Assembly (NCBI RefSeq): GCF_049059935.1
Contig: NZ_JBMGQR010000004.1
Span: 1 to 64,000 of the forward strand
Source of the DNA: JAURVT01 sp049059935
GTDB lineage: Bacteria; Actinomycetota; Actinomycetes; Propionibacteriales; Nocardioidaceae
Direction: 5' to 3'
Length of the DNA: 64,000 nt
Shown here piece after piece: positions 8,934 to 17,117 of the stretch; within the stretch, counting starts at the first letter, position 1, and the number at the start of each line of letters is the position of its first letter. The notes under the pieces were generated by a model, which was not told the origin of the DNA, searched no databases, and worked only from the letters and a program-made list of their open reading frames with translations. The translations under genes were made by a program, and so were the position numbers.

Positions 8934-9871
8934 TGACCCGATCGCGCAGCTGGATCCCCTACGCGGGTCTGCTCGTCCTGTTCTGGGGCGTGTGGGGCGC
9001 CTTCTCCGGCGAGCCGACCTCGCGGTACGGCTACCCCGACGAGATGGTCTACGTGATCTGGGCGTTCACCATGCTCATCCCGTGCTGGTTCGCGCTCCGC
9101 GGCGGCGTCCGGATCGACCGGCGACCGGTCGCGATGCGCTACGGCCTGCTCGTCGGGCTGACGGGCGCCGGCGGCCAGCTGATCCTGTTCAAGGCCCTGA
9201 CGATCGGCCCGGCCTACCTGATCTTCCCGCTCATCTCGATCTCCCCCGCCATCACCGTGCTCATGGCCGTCGCCCTGCTGCGCGAGCGCATCCCCCGCCT
9301 CGCCGTCGTCGGCGTCGTGGCCGCCCTGGTGGCCATCGTGCTGTTCAGCGTGTCGGGCGACGGCGGCGCGGCCGACGCGGGCCCGTGGATCCCGCTGGCG
9401 CTCGTGGTCATGGTGGCGTGGGGCGTCCAGGCGTTCTTCATGAAGAAGGCCGCCACCGTCGGCGTCAACGACGGCACCACCTTCATGTGGATGACGGTCA
9501 GCGGCCTGGTGCTGGTGCCCGTCGCGATCGTCATGATGGGCGGCCTGCCCACCGGCGCCCCGTGGCAGGCCCCGGCCCTCACCGTGGGCACCCAGCTGCT
9601 GAACGCCGTCGGCGCCCTGTTCCTCGTCATGGCCCTCAGCCGCGGCAAGGCCTCCATCGTCGCGCCGAGCACCAACGCCCTCGCGCCCGTGCTCACCATC
9701 GTCCTGTCGCTGCTGGCCAACCAGACCCTGCCCTCGGTCTACGCCGCCATCGGCATCGTCCTGGCCATCGGCGGCTCCACCCTGATGGTCTACGCCGACG
9801 AGTCGCGCGGCGAGGACCTCCAGCACGCCCCGGAGGAGTCGCTACGCGGCCAGAGCCCCGCGTCGAGATGA
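8933..9871 (+). CDS. DMT superfamily (EamA-like) transporter
   Basis: A 312-residue membrane protein with about ten hydrophobic segments and two repeats, the usual layout of drug/metabolite transporters. ATG 8933 shares one base with the kinase stop (TGATG), so it is the last gene of the agaS-kinase-transporter operon. It starts with a helix rich in Trp and Gly (YAGLLVLFWGVWGAF) and includes a GPAYLIFPLISISPAITVLMA-like half-repeat motif (two segments). Substrate is unknown; import of a free amino sugar is a guess from context. No PTS or ABC sugar importer is present in the window. Confidence 0.85.
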   Translation: MTRSRSWIPYAGLLVLFWGVWGAFSGEPTSRYGYPDEMVYVIWAFTMLIPCWFALRGGVRIDRRPVAMRYGLLVGLTGAGGQLILFKALTIGPAYLIFPLISISPAITVLMAVALLRERIPRLAVVGVVAALVAIVLFSVSGDGGAADAGPWIPLALVVMVAWGVQAFFMKKAATVGVNDGTTFMWMTVSGLVLVPVAIVMMGGLPTGAPWQAPALTVGTQLLNAVGALFLVMALSRGKASIVAPSTNALAPVLTIVLSLLANQTLPSVYAAIGIVLAIGGSTLMVYADESRGEDLQHAPEESLRGQSPASR

Positions 9872-9921
9872 GCCTCACTCGCCCGTGATTGCAGGCGAAA
9901 GTGACTGTCGGAGGGTCCCGC

Positions 9922-9927
9922 TAGGTT
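9922..9927 (+). promoter_or_regulatory. Leaderless -10 box of first DUF222/HNH copy
   Basis: TAGGTT ends 6 nt before ATG 9934. A GACTGTC block at 9903-9909 occurs at the same distance upstream of the second copy (43418-43424), so the promoter segment is conserved between copies although the flanking DNA is not. Confidence 0.6.
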
Positions 9928-9933
9928 GGGTTC

Positions 9934-11157
9934 ATGGCCGCAGAAGCATGGTTCGACGCTCGTGAGGAGCTCGCCGACGTCATCGACGTGAGTGCCGAGA
10001 TCTCGCGACTCGAGGCGGCTCGCTTCCGTGGTGTCGCGGCCTGGGCCGTCGGTGGGACGAGGTCGCAGCGCGGGCCCGTCCGCGTGCTGCCCGGTCAGGA
10101 GCAGATGGTCCAGCTCGGCGGTGCCGGGTCGCCTGCGGTGCCCGAGTTCCTGGCCGCCGAGCTCGGCCCCACACTCGGCCTGTCGGCATGGGCGGCGCAG
10201 TCGCTGCTCGCCGACGCGCTCTCGCTGGTCCACCGGCTCCCGCACCTGCTCGAGGCCCTGGATTCCGGGGTGGCCGAGGTGTGGAAGGTCCGGATGGTCG
10301 CCGCCGGCACCCGCGGCCTGTCCGAGACCACCACGAGGATCGTCGACTGCCACCTGGCCAACCCGGCCCGTGACGGTGTGAAGCCACCCATCGCCCGGAT
10401 CACCAGGTCGAGGCTGCAGCAGGTGATATCCCAGTACGACTACCTGGACCAGGCCGACGACGAGTCCGCCGAGGCCCGCACCGCGCACGCGTTGTCGCAG
10501 CGGTTCCTGCGGGTCCAGCACGGCCTGGACGGCACCGCCGACCTCACCGGACGCCTGTCCTCAGAAGTCGCCGAACGACTCGAGCAGGCCGTCGAGGACA
10601 TCGCCACCGAGATGGCCGACACCGAGGACGACACCCGCCCCCGCCAGGTCCGCCGCGCCGAAGCCCTCGGACGGCTCGTCGTCCACCCCGGCCTGGCGCA
10701 GACCGTCCTGTACGTGCACCTTGATCACGCCACGGGCACCTGGTCGGCCGACAACCTCGGCGCGATCGACCAGACCGAGGCAGAGCACCTGGTCGGCCAC
10801 GGGAACGTCACCATCAAGCCCGTCATCGACCTCGCCCACGAGATCACCGCCACCGGGTACGCCTCGCCGCCTCGGCTGCGTGAGCAGCTCAGGTTGGCTC
10901 AGCACGACACCTGCGCGTTCCCGTACTGCGACCGCCGCGCCGCCAAACGGGCCGACGTCGACCACGTCATCCCCTACGACAGCGGCGGGGCCACGTCGTC
11001 AGAGAACACCCACCTGCTCTGCCGCTACCACCACCGCGTCAAGACCCACGGCCGGTGGAAGGCGACCAAGACCGCGCCGGGCACCACCCGCTGGACCAGC
11101 CCCACCGGCCAGATCTTCGAGGTCGCCCACGGGCTGACGACACGACTACGAACCTGA
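9934..11157 (+). CDS. DUF222 / 13E12-repeat family HNH endonuclease-like protein, copy 1
   Basis: A 407-residue protein with an N-terminal DUF222 region (residues about 1-290) and a C-terminal HNH motif (CAFPYCDRR, ADVDHVIPY, HLLCRYHHRVKT). This family is multi-copy in actinobacteria and includes the M. tuberculosis 13E12 repeats; its function is not established. A second copy at 43449-44672 has the same length and differs at about 43 residues (about 89% identity), clustered near residues 18-31 and in the HNH loop. The catalytic Asp-His pair and the Cys pairs are intact. The 3' end overlaps the convergent nuclease-like gene by 12 bp. Confidence 0.9.
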   Translation: MAAEAWFDAREELADVIDVSAEISRLEAARFRGVAAWAVGGTRSQRGPVRVLPGQEQMVQLGGAGSPAVPEFLAAELGPTLGLSAWAAQSLLADALSLVHRLPHLLEALDSGVAEVWKVRMVAAGTRGLSETTTRIVDCHLANPARDGVKPPIARITRSRLQQVISQYDYLDQADDESAEARTAHALSQRFLRVQHGLDGTADLTGRLSSEVAERLEQAVEDIATEMADTEDDTRPRQVRRAEALGRLVVHPGLAQTVLYVHLDHATGTWSADNLGAIDQTEAEHLVGHGNVTIKPVIDLAHEITATGYASPPRLREQLRLAQHDTCAFPYCDRRAAKRADVDHVIPYDSGGATSSENTHLLCRYHHRVKTHGRWKATKTAPGTTRWTSPTGQIFEVAHGLTTRLRT

Positions 11158-12534
11158 CGTCGACGGCTGGAGGCTCGACTCCGTGACGGCCTCGGCGCCG
11201 TCCTGTGACGAGTAGTCCGTCGATGCCAGCGAGGACGGGACGACGTCCTCCCGCTCGGGCACCTCGGCGTGCGGCGCCCGCTGCCTCGGCGGCGAGGCCG
11301 ACCAGGCGCGGAGCGAGCCGAGGACGTCTGCGTAGAACTCGTCGACGGCGACGAGCACCGAATCGATGAAGGACCCGCGCCCGCGTCCCCGCTTGGTCCC
11401 GAGTGGGCGATCGACCGCGACCCTGAAGCTCCGGAGCTCCCTGGTCGGATCGACGACCAGGACCGAAGCGTCCTCCCGGACGGCCGAGAGCAGCTCGGCC
11501 GCCGCCGACCCTCGACCTCGAGCGACGAAGGCCTCGACCCGGATGGACTCCGGTGAGTTCTTGAGCTGTCTGACCAGCCAGTTGACCCGGGTCGTCGGAC
11601 GACCCTCGCGAGGTGCCTCGATGTCGACGTGGCAGGTGACCTTCCCGGCGCGAAGGTCGGCGGTGACGACCAAGTTGCCCACCGTGTCGGGGATGCGTAT
11701 CGCACCTGAGAGCTGGGCCGTCTCGCACAGCGCAGTCGCCAGGTGCTGGGACCGGACGGCAGGGTCGGCAGCCTCCTGGCGCGTCAGTGCGGGGATGACC
11801 TCGGTGCCCAGCTGCCTCCCGAGCTGGAGACTCGCGAACCGGAGCAACGCGTCGAACCGCGCCGCGACCTCGGCGATGCCCTTGTCGGAGGACCTCAACG
11901 TTCCGGCCGCGACCGACTCCCTGGTCGGGACCCAGCACTCGCCCATGTCGTCGAACTCCAGGGCGCCCGACTTCCGGTGCTCCAGGTACCGGATCAGCTC
12001 ACCGAGGATCCACGCCTGCTCCGGATCGGCCACTCCGCGGAACTCCTTCTGCAGCACCGCCTGCGCGAGCACCTGGCTCCACGAGAGGTGATGGAGGGCC
12101 ACCCTGCGCAGCTTGCGCCGGTCGACCTTGGTCGGGTGCTGACCTGCCGCGGGCGGGATCTCGTTCGAGATGGTGAGGACCGCGTCGAAACCCTGCTCGC
12201 GCGCGATGTCGAGGTAGTTCTCGAGCTGTTCGGCCGAGAGGTCGTTGCTGCCGGTCTTGACCTCGACCAGTGCCGTCCACGTCGTCGAGCCGCGCTTCAC
12301 CCGGATCAGCCCGTCGGGGTAGAGACGTCGCTCACCCAGCATCATCGGGACCTCGATGTAGCAGTCGATCGCGCCGGCCGGCGCCCCGAACGGCTTGACG
12401 AGCCCCCGTCCGAACTCCTTCACGGCCCCGACGACGGCGAGCAGAGCCGACGTGGCCCGTCGCTCCTGCTCCTCGGCCCCGTTGATGCCCGAGGTCGGGA
12501 TCAGACGCGCTTCGTGCCAGGTCTCTTCGCTCAT
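11146..12534 (-). CDS. Uncharacterised protein with PD-(D/E)XK-like nuclease motif
   Basis: A 462-residue protein of a conserved but, as far as I know, uncharacterised actinobacterial family. Near residue 85 it has RLYPDGLIRV, then about 15 residues later a LVEVKTG motif: together a PD-x(n)-E-x-K arrangement, as in PD-(D/E)XK nucleases. QLENYLDIAREQGFDAVLTISNE follows as the expected helix and strand (family landmark, residues about 102-124). A Val/Ala-rich mixed region and a Ser-rich C-terminus follow. ATG 12534 has a GGGGG ribosome site 4 nt upstream; an upstream in-frame ATG at 12573 is less convincing. Nuclease activity is inferred only. Confidence 0.65.
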   Translation of the reverse strand: MSEETWHEARLIPTSGINGAEEQERRATSALLAVVGAVKEFGRGLVKPFGAPAGAIDCYIEVPMMLGERRLYPDGLIRVKRGSTTWTALVEVKTGSNDLSAEQLENYLDIAREQGFDAVLTISNEIPPAAGQHPTKVDRRKLRRVALHHLSWSQVLAQAVLQKEFRGVADPEQAWILGELIRYLEHRKSGALEFDDMGECWVPTRESVAAGTLRSSDKGIAEVAARFDALLRFASLQLGRQLGTEVIPALTRQEAADPAVRSQHLATALCETAQLSGAIRIPDTVGNLVVTADLRAGKVTCHVDIEAPREGRPTTRVNWLVRQLKNSPESIRVEAFVARGRGSAAAELLSAVREDASVLVVDPTRELRSFRVAVDRPLGTKRGRGRGSFIDSVLVAVDEFYADVLGSLRAWSASPPRQRAPHAEVPEREDVVPSSLASTDYSSQDGAEAVTESSLQPSTSGS

Positions 12535-12612
12535 GTCGCCCCCGAGATTCGATGGTCCGCAGACGGTACCCACATCAAGCGGACTCCGAGGTCGAACCGG
12601 AGATCTCGCCCC

Positions 12613-13128
12613 TCAGACCTCGAACACCGACCAGCAGATCTCGTTCCGCAGCCGCTGGTCGTCGAGCACGAGGTCGCGGACCGCGGCGGGGAGCTGGTCG
12701 CGCTGCCACCGACACTCGGCGCGCCCTGCGACGTCGGCCTGGCCGGGTGTCGCCGCGGCCCGAGCGGCCTTGATCGCGTAGGCGGCCGCGCCGAGCTCGT
12801 GGGCGGCGACGTGGGCGACGACACCTGCCTGGCCGGCGGCGTAGGCCGCGTGCCGGGGCGCGCCGGACAGGTCGCGGGCCGCGCCCATGGCGTGACCGCC
12901 TGCCGCGCGAGCCTCCATCATCCGCAGGTCGCCGCGCACCCAGGCGCGCGCCGCCTCGACGGCCCGTCGCGGTCGCGGGTCGTCGGGGCGGACGGACTCG
13001 AAGAGGTCGAGGACGTGCTCGGCGCAGGCGGCCGCCCAGAGCGCGAGCAGGTGGTGGTCCGCGTCGGTGAGCGTGCCGCCGCGTCGGAGCGTCACGAACC
13101 GGGGGTCTGGCACCGTCGGGAGGATCAT
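12613..13128 (-). CDS. Imm-5-like putative immunity protein, copy A
   Basis: A 171-residue all-helical, Ala-rich protein with the pattern CAEHVLDLFE, then a P-x-D-x-RPRRAVEAARAW segment, repeated Ala/His helices and a C-terminal R-x-E-C-x-W block. This resembles proteins annotated as putative immunity (Imm-5-like). A second relative is at 42869-43393. ATG 13128 is preferred; GTG 13152 in the same frame is an alternative. The gene lies 78 bp downstream of the nuclease-like gene's start region on the same strand but is transcribed first. Role as an immunity protein is inference from family naming. Confidence 0.5.
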   Translation of the reverse strand: MILPTVPDPRFVTLRRGGTLTDADHHLLALWAAACAEHVLDLFESVRPDDPRPRRAVEAARAWVRGDLRMMEARAAGGHAMGAARDLSGAPRHAAYAAGQAGVVAHVAAHELGAAAYAIKAARAAATPGQADVAGRAECRWQRDQLPAAVRDLVLDDQRLRNEICWSVFEV

Positions 13129-13178
13129 GGTGCGGCCATTGTCTTCCGCCACCGCCCGAACGGGAGCACCATGGCCCG

Positions 13179-13832
13179 ATGACCCACCCCCTCAGCCGCC
13201 GCGTGGGCACCGTGGCGCTCGCCGTCGCCGTGCCGCTCACCGGCCTCGCTGCCGTCCCCGCGTCCGCCGCCCCGGCCGGAACCGTCGTGACCAGGCGCGA
13301 CGTCGACGGCGACAAGCGCAAGGACGCCGTCCACTTCTCCTCCGACGGCAGCGTGCTGACGATCAGCGTCGACCGCGCCCGGGGCAGGACGCTCAGCAAG
13401 CGGCTCCGCACGTCCGGCGTCGACGGCGGGATCTGGCACGGGGCGGCGGCGATCGACGGGCGACGCGGGGCCGAGCTGGTCGTCGTGGTCAAGGCCGGGG
13501 CGCACACGCTCTACAACACGGTCCTGACGATCCGCGGCGGCAGGCTCGTGACGGCCAGGACGCCGGCGGGCGCGGCCCGGTGGGTCACCGACAGCGCCAA
13601 TTCGGCGAACATCGGGTGGCGACGCTTCAAGGACGACGGGCGCACGTACGTCACCAAGCGGTCGGTGGGCCGGGACGAGGACGGCGCCTGGGTCGGACGC
13701 GCCGTCACCTACCGGTGGACGTCGGACGGCTGGCGCAAGTCGGGCAAGGCGCGGACCCTGCGGCCCACGTCCGACCGCGTCGCCTACCGACTCGGCGGCT
13801 GGCGGGTCGCGGGCCTGCGCGTCTTCCCCTAG
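13179..13832 (+). CDS. Secreted protein of unknown function with a DxDGDxxxD motif
   Basis: 217 residues with a clear Sec signal peptide (RR near the N-terminus, a VALAVAVPLTGLAAV hydrophobic core, cleavage expected after ASA near residue 30). The mature part opens with DVDGDKRKD, the calcium-loop pattern of FG-GAP repeats, and is beta-rich, with a VVVVKAG segment. No enzyme motif was recognised. Just upstream, a good GGGAG site precedes a 3-codon reading frame (13171-13182, Met-Ala-Arg-stop) whose stop overlaps ATG 13179, so translation may be coupled to this mini-ORF. The gene is divergent from the Imm-5-like gene. Confidence 0.7.
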   Translation: MTHPLSRRVGTVALAVAVPLTGLAAVPASAAPAGTVVTRRDVDGDKRKDAVHFSSDGSVLTISVDRARGRTLSKRLRTSGVDGGIWHGAAAIDGRRGAELVVVVKAGAHTLYNTVLTIRGGRLVTARTPAGAARWVTDSANSANIGWRRFKDDGRTYVTKRSVGRDEDGAWVGRAVTYRWTSDGWRKSGKARTLRPTSDRVAYRLGGWRVAGLRVFP

Positions 13833-13835
13833 CGG

Positions 13836-14600
13836 CTACTCGCCCGCGAGGAACGCCGCCACCCGCGGGACGACGACGTCGGCGTCCTCGTCGAAGAAGC
13901 CGTGCCGACCGCCGGGCGTCAGCTCCACCCGGGTGTCGGGGATGCGCGACGCGAGCAGGTCGGCGTTGGCGGCCGGGACCATCAGGTCGTCGGTGCCGTG
14001 CAGCACCAGCGTCGGCGCCGCGACCGACGGGAGCCGGTCCCACGCGTCGTGGCCGTCGCTCACCCGCAGGTGGGCGCGGGTGGCCGCCGTCGACATGCCG
14101 GGGAAGCCGAGCAGGTGGGTGCGACGTCCGGACGCGCGCCAGGCCGGTGTGTAGAACAGGTCGACGAGCACCTCGCGACGGGCGTCGTCGTCGCGCTGGG
14201 CCAGCGAGCGTCGCACGTCCTGGCTCCGCTCGACGGCTTGCGCCCCGCCGGGCGAGCTGCAGGTGAGCACCAGACGGTCGACGCGGTCCGGGTGCTCGAT
14301 CGCGAGCATCTGCGCGACCCGACCGCCCATCGACGTGCCCCAGACGTGCACGCGGTCGAGCCCGAGCCGGTCGAGCACCGCCACGGCGTCGGCGGCGAAC
14401 GACGACGTCGACCAGCCGCGCTCGTCGCCCTCGGCACCCACGCTGCCGCCGGTGCCGCGGTAGTCGAACGTGACGGTCCGCCAGCCGACGAGTCGCTCGC
14501 GCAGTCCGCTCCACCAGTCGTGCGAGTTGGCCTGCCCGGGGAGCAGCAGGACGGTGGGGGCGCCGGGGCTGCCGACGTCCTGGACGGCGAGGTCGCTCAC
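13836..14600 (-). CDS. Alpha/beta hydrolase
   Basis: A 254-residue alpha/beta-fold hydrolase. The nucleophile elbow is GTSMGG (about residue 90), a DYRGTG oxyanion-region motif lies near residue 46, the acid is expected in LVLHGTDDLMV and the catalytic His in GGRHGFF near the C-terminus. No signal peptide. It is 9 bp downstream of the MerR gene on the same strand, likely the last gene of the exporter operon. Substrate cannot be told; lactone or ester hydrolysis related to a transported compound is possible. Confidence 0.85.
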   Translation of the reverse strand: MSDLAVQDVGSPGAPTVLLLPGQANSHDWWSGLRERLVGWRTVTFDYRGTGGSVGAEGDERGWSTSSFAADAVAVLDRLGLDRVHVWGTSMGGRVAQMLAIEHPDRVDRLVLTCSSPGGAQAVERSQDVRRSLAQRDDDARREVLVDLFYTPAWRASGRRTHLLGFPGMSTAATRAHLRVSDGHDAWDRLPSVAAPTLVLHGTDDLMVPAANADLLASRIPDTRVELTPGGRHGFFDEDADVVVPRVAAFLAGE

Positions 14601-14609
14601 GGGACGACG

Positions 14610-15386
14610 CTAGCCCAGCCGCCGGTCCCTGATCCGCTCGAGCCTGGTCCACCCACGCCACCCGCGCGCCTCCATCAGCTCGAGCAGACGGGGCGCGAAC
14701 GGCACCAGGTCGAGGAACATCGAGTCGAGCATCCGCACCAGGTCGTCCGGCATCTGGTCCTCGAGGTCCTCGGCCCCGCTGTCGGCGTAGGCGTCGAGCA
14801 GCCTCGCGAGCCGGTCGGCGATGTCAGCCAGCTCCGCGTCGTCGGGATCGCCGTCGACGGCCTTGGCGACGTCCAGGTAGAAGGCCATCGCCTCGGGGTC
14901 GTCGAGCTGCTGGTTCTTCAGCCGCATGTAGAACGCCATGTGCTCGGGCACCTGGGCGGCGACGAGGATCCACGCGTCGCGCTCGCCGCCGACGAACCGC
15001 TCGGACAGGCCCAGCGAGCGCAGCCGGTCGAGGTAGGCGACCGCCTCGGCCGGCAGGGCCAGGTCGGGCCCCGCCGGCAGGTGGGCGATGCGCTCGCGGT
15101 GCACGCGCAGCTGCCTGATCTCCGCACGCAACCGCCGGTCGATCTCGGCGACGGCCGCCTCCAGCTCGTCGCTGTCGGCCACCATCAGCTCGTGCACCCG
15201 GGCCAGGGGCACCCCGGCCTCGGCGAGCGTGCGGATCTTGATCAGCTCCACGGCGGCCGACGCGTCGTAGCGGCGGTAGCCCGAGTGGTCCCGCTCGGGC
15301 TCGGGCAGCAGACCGCGCGCGTGGTAGTGCCGCACCGCGCGCACGGTGACGCCGGCGTACGCGGCCAGCTGGCTGATCGTCAGCAC
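14610..15386 (-). CDS. MerR-family transcriptional regulator
   Basis: 258 residues: an N-terminal MerR HTH (residues 1-70; ISQLAAYAGVTVRAVRHYH, GYRRYD) followed by a short coiled helix (DELEAAVAEIDRRLRAEI) and a roughly 150-residue helical effector domain without the Cys pattern of metal sensors. It is 13 bp downstream of the ABC permease in the same operon. A MerR-type palindrome with a long -35/-10 spacer sits in front of the first gene of the operon (17070-17101), which fits autoregulation by promoter twisting on binding a toxic compound. Confidence 0.88.
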   Translation of the reverse strand: MLTISQLAAYAGVTVRAVRHYHARGLLPEPERDHSGYRRYDASAAVELIKIRTLAEAGVPLARVHELMVADSDELEAAVAEIDRRLRAEIRQLRVHRERIAHLPAGPDLALPAEAVAYLDRLRSLGLSERFVGGERDAWILVAAQVPEHMAFYMRLKNQQLDDPEAMAFYLDVAKAVDGDPDDAELADIADRLARLLDAYADSGAEDLEDQMPDDLVRMLDSMFLDLVPFAPRLLELMEARGWRGWTRLERIRDRRLG

Positions 15387-15399
15387 GGTCCTGAGTCTC

Positions 15400-16194
15400 C
15401 TACCTGGACGGCACGCGCAGGAAGAGCCGGCGCGACCAGACGAACCCCACCATCGCGATGACGACGCACCAGCCGACGGCGAGCCACACGTCCGAGCCCG
15501 TCGGCGCCCCGGTGACCAGGGCCCGCAGCGTGTCGATCATGGGCGTGAACGGCTGGTGCTCGGCGAACAGGCGCAGGCCCGTCGGCATCGCGTCGGTGGG
15601 CACGAAGCCGCTGCTGACGAACGGCAGGAGCACCAGGAACATCGGGGTGTTGCTGGCCGTCTCGACGCTGTCGGCCGCCAGCCCCATGCCGACGGTCAGC
15701 CAGGTCAGCGAGAAGGCGATCAGCACGAGGAGCCCGAACGTCCCGAGCAGCTCGAGCGGCCCGGCGTCGGAGCGGAACCCCAGCCCGAACGCGACCGCGG
15801 CCACCACGACGACCGCGAGCACCGTCTTGATGACGGCGCCCAGCACGTGCCCGGTGAGCACCGAGACGCGCGCGATGTCCATCGTCCGGAACCGGGCGAT
15901 GATCCCGGTGGTCATGTCGGTCGCGGTGGAGATCGCGGTGCCCAGCGCGACGCTGGCGACGGTCTGGATCAGGATGCCCGGCGTGATGAACACCAGGTAG
16001 TCGCCGCGGTCGCCGCCGCCGTCGACGCCGGGCAGCCCGGCGCCCATCGTCCCGCCGAAGACGTACACGAACAGCAGCAGGAAGACGATCGGCTGGACGA
16101 CCAGGATGACCGACAGCGACGGGTAGCGGCGGACGTGGAGCAGGTTGCGACGCAGCATCGTGGCCGAGTCGCGGACGGTGTGCGTGGCGCTCAT
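15400..16194 (-). CDS. ABC-2 type exporter permease (DrrB-like)
   Basis: 264 residues, about six transmembrane helices, matching the daunorubicin-resistance type permease family. It has an MLRRNLLHVRRYPSL entry helix, an FVYVFGGTMG segment and the C-terminal-half motif FTPMIDTLRAL typical of ABC-2 permeases. ATG 16194 overlaps the ATPase stop as ATGA, so the two are co-translated. It pairs with the ATPase upstream to form a drug exporter. Confidence 0.88.
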   Translation of the reverse strand: MSATHTVRDSATMLRRNLLHVRRYPSLSVILVVQPIVFLLLFVYVFGGTMGAGLPGVDGGGDRGDYLVFITPGILIQTVASVALGTAISTATDMTTGIIARFRTMDIARVSVLTGHVLGAVIKTVLAVVVVAAVAFGLGFRSDAGPLELLGTFGLLVLIAFSLTWLTVGMGLAADSVETASNTPMFLVLLPFVSSGFVPTDAMPTGLRLFAEHQPFTPMIDTLRALVTGAPTGSDVWLAVGWCVVIAMVGFVWSRRLFLRVPSR

Positions 16195-17063
16195 GCGTGG
16201 ACCTTTCCGGTGAGGGCGAGGAAGACGTCGTCGAGGTCGGCCGACTCGACGGTCAGTGCGGTGACGGCGTCGTCGTCGAGGCCGGCGAGCACCTTCTGCA
16301 GGCCGGTGACGGTGCCGTCGTGGGGGAGCTGGGTGACCGAGCCGTCGGCGAGCTGGGCCGTGACGTGGCCGCCGGGAACCCGCCGCTTCAGCTCGGCCGC
16401 CGTGCCCTCGGCGACCAGGCGTCCGCCGTCGAGCACCCCGATCCGGTCGGCGAGCTGGTCGGCCTCCTCCAGGTACTGCGTGGTGAGCAGGACGGTGACG
16501 CCGTCGGCGACGAGCTCGCGGACGATCTGCCACAGGTCGCGGCGGCTGCGCGGGTCGAGGCCCGTCGTGGGCTCGTCGAGGAAGATCAGCCGCGGTCGCG
16601 CGACGAGCGTCATGGCGAGGTCGAGCCGTCGCTTCATCCCGCCGGAGTAGGTCTGGGCGCGGCGGTCGGCGGCGTCGACGAGGTCGAACCGCTCGAGCAG
16701 GTCGTCGACGGTGCGCGTCGCCGCGGTCCGGTCGAGGTGCGCGAGGTCGGCCATCAGGCGGAGGTTCTCGCGACCGGTGAGCAGCTCGTCCAGCGCCGAG
16801 AACTGGCCGGTGACGCCGATGGCGGCCCGCACCCCGGCGGGCTCGCTCCTCACGTCGAACCCGGCGACGCGCAGCGCGCCGTCGTCGGGGCCCAGGAGGG
16901 TGGACAGGATGGTGACGACGGTCGTCTTGCCGGCGCCGTTGGGGCCGAGCAGCGCGTAGACGGAGCCCTCGGGCACCGTCAGGTCGACGCCGGCCAGGAC
17001 GACGTGGTCCCCGTAGGACTTGGTGAGGCCGTGGACCTCGATCGCAGGTGTCGTGGTGGTCAT
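16191..17063 (-). CDS. ABC transporter ATP-binding protein (DrrA-like)
   Basis: 290 residues. Walker A GPNGAGKTT (near residue 39), Q-loop, signature YSGGMKRR, Walker B LIFLDEPTTGLD and an H-loop replaced by Q in LLTTQYLEEAD, as is usual in the DrrA subfamily. Energises the permease at 15400-16194. ATG 17063 is the first start after a GACAGT -10 that ends 6 nt upstream, so the transcript is probably leaderless. Confidence 0.92.
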   Translation of the reverse strand: MTTTTPAIEVHGLTKSYGDHVVLAGVDLTVPEGSVYALLGPNGAGKTTVVTILSTLLGPDDGALRVAGFDVRSEPAGVRAAIGVTGQFSALDELLTGRENLRLMADLAHLDRTAATRTVDDLLERFDLVDAADRRAQTYSGGMKRRLDLAMTLVARPRLIFLDEPTTGLDPRSRRDLWQIVRELVADGVTVLLTTQYLEEADQLADRIGVLDGGRLVAEGTAAELKRRVPGGHVTAQLADGSVTQLPHDGTVTGLQKVLAGLDDDAVTALTVESADLDDVFLALTGKVHA

Positions 17064-17069
17064 GCGGCC

Positions 17070-17101
17070 ACTGTCGGACCCTGACCCTGCGTCAGGGTCA
17101 A
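17070..17101 (-). promoter_or_regulatory. MerR-type promoter/operator of the exporter operon
   Basis: In minus orientation, -35 TTGACC (17101-17096) and -10 GACAGT (17075-17070) are separated by 20 bp, longer than the 17 bp optimum. A perfect inverted repeat, TGACCCTG (17082-17089) and CAGGGTCA (17093-17100) with a CGT spacer, fills the spacer and overlaps the -35. This is the standard architecture of MerR-activated promoters, and a MerR gene is in the operon. Confidence 0.8.
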
Positions 17102-17117
17102 GCGTGACTCCCGAGGA

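Larger units (their letters stand above)
9902..11157 (+). repeat. Long direct repeat, copy 1 (promoter block plus DUF222/HNH gene)
   Basis: Pairs with 43417-44672 in the same orientation, about 33.5 kb away. Similarity begins at the promoter block and ends at the stop codon; flanking genes differ. Recombination between the copies would delete most of this window. Confidence 0.8.
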
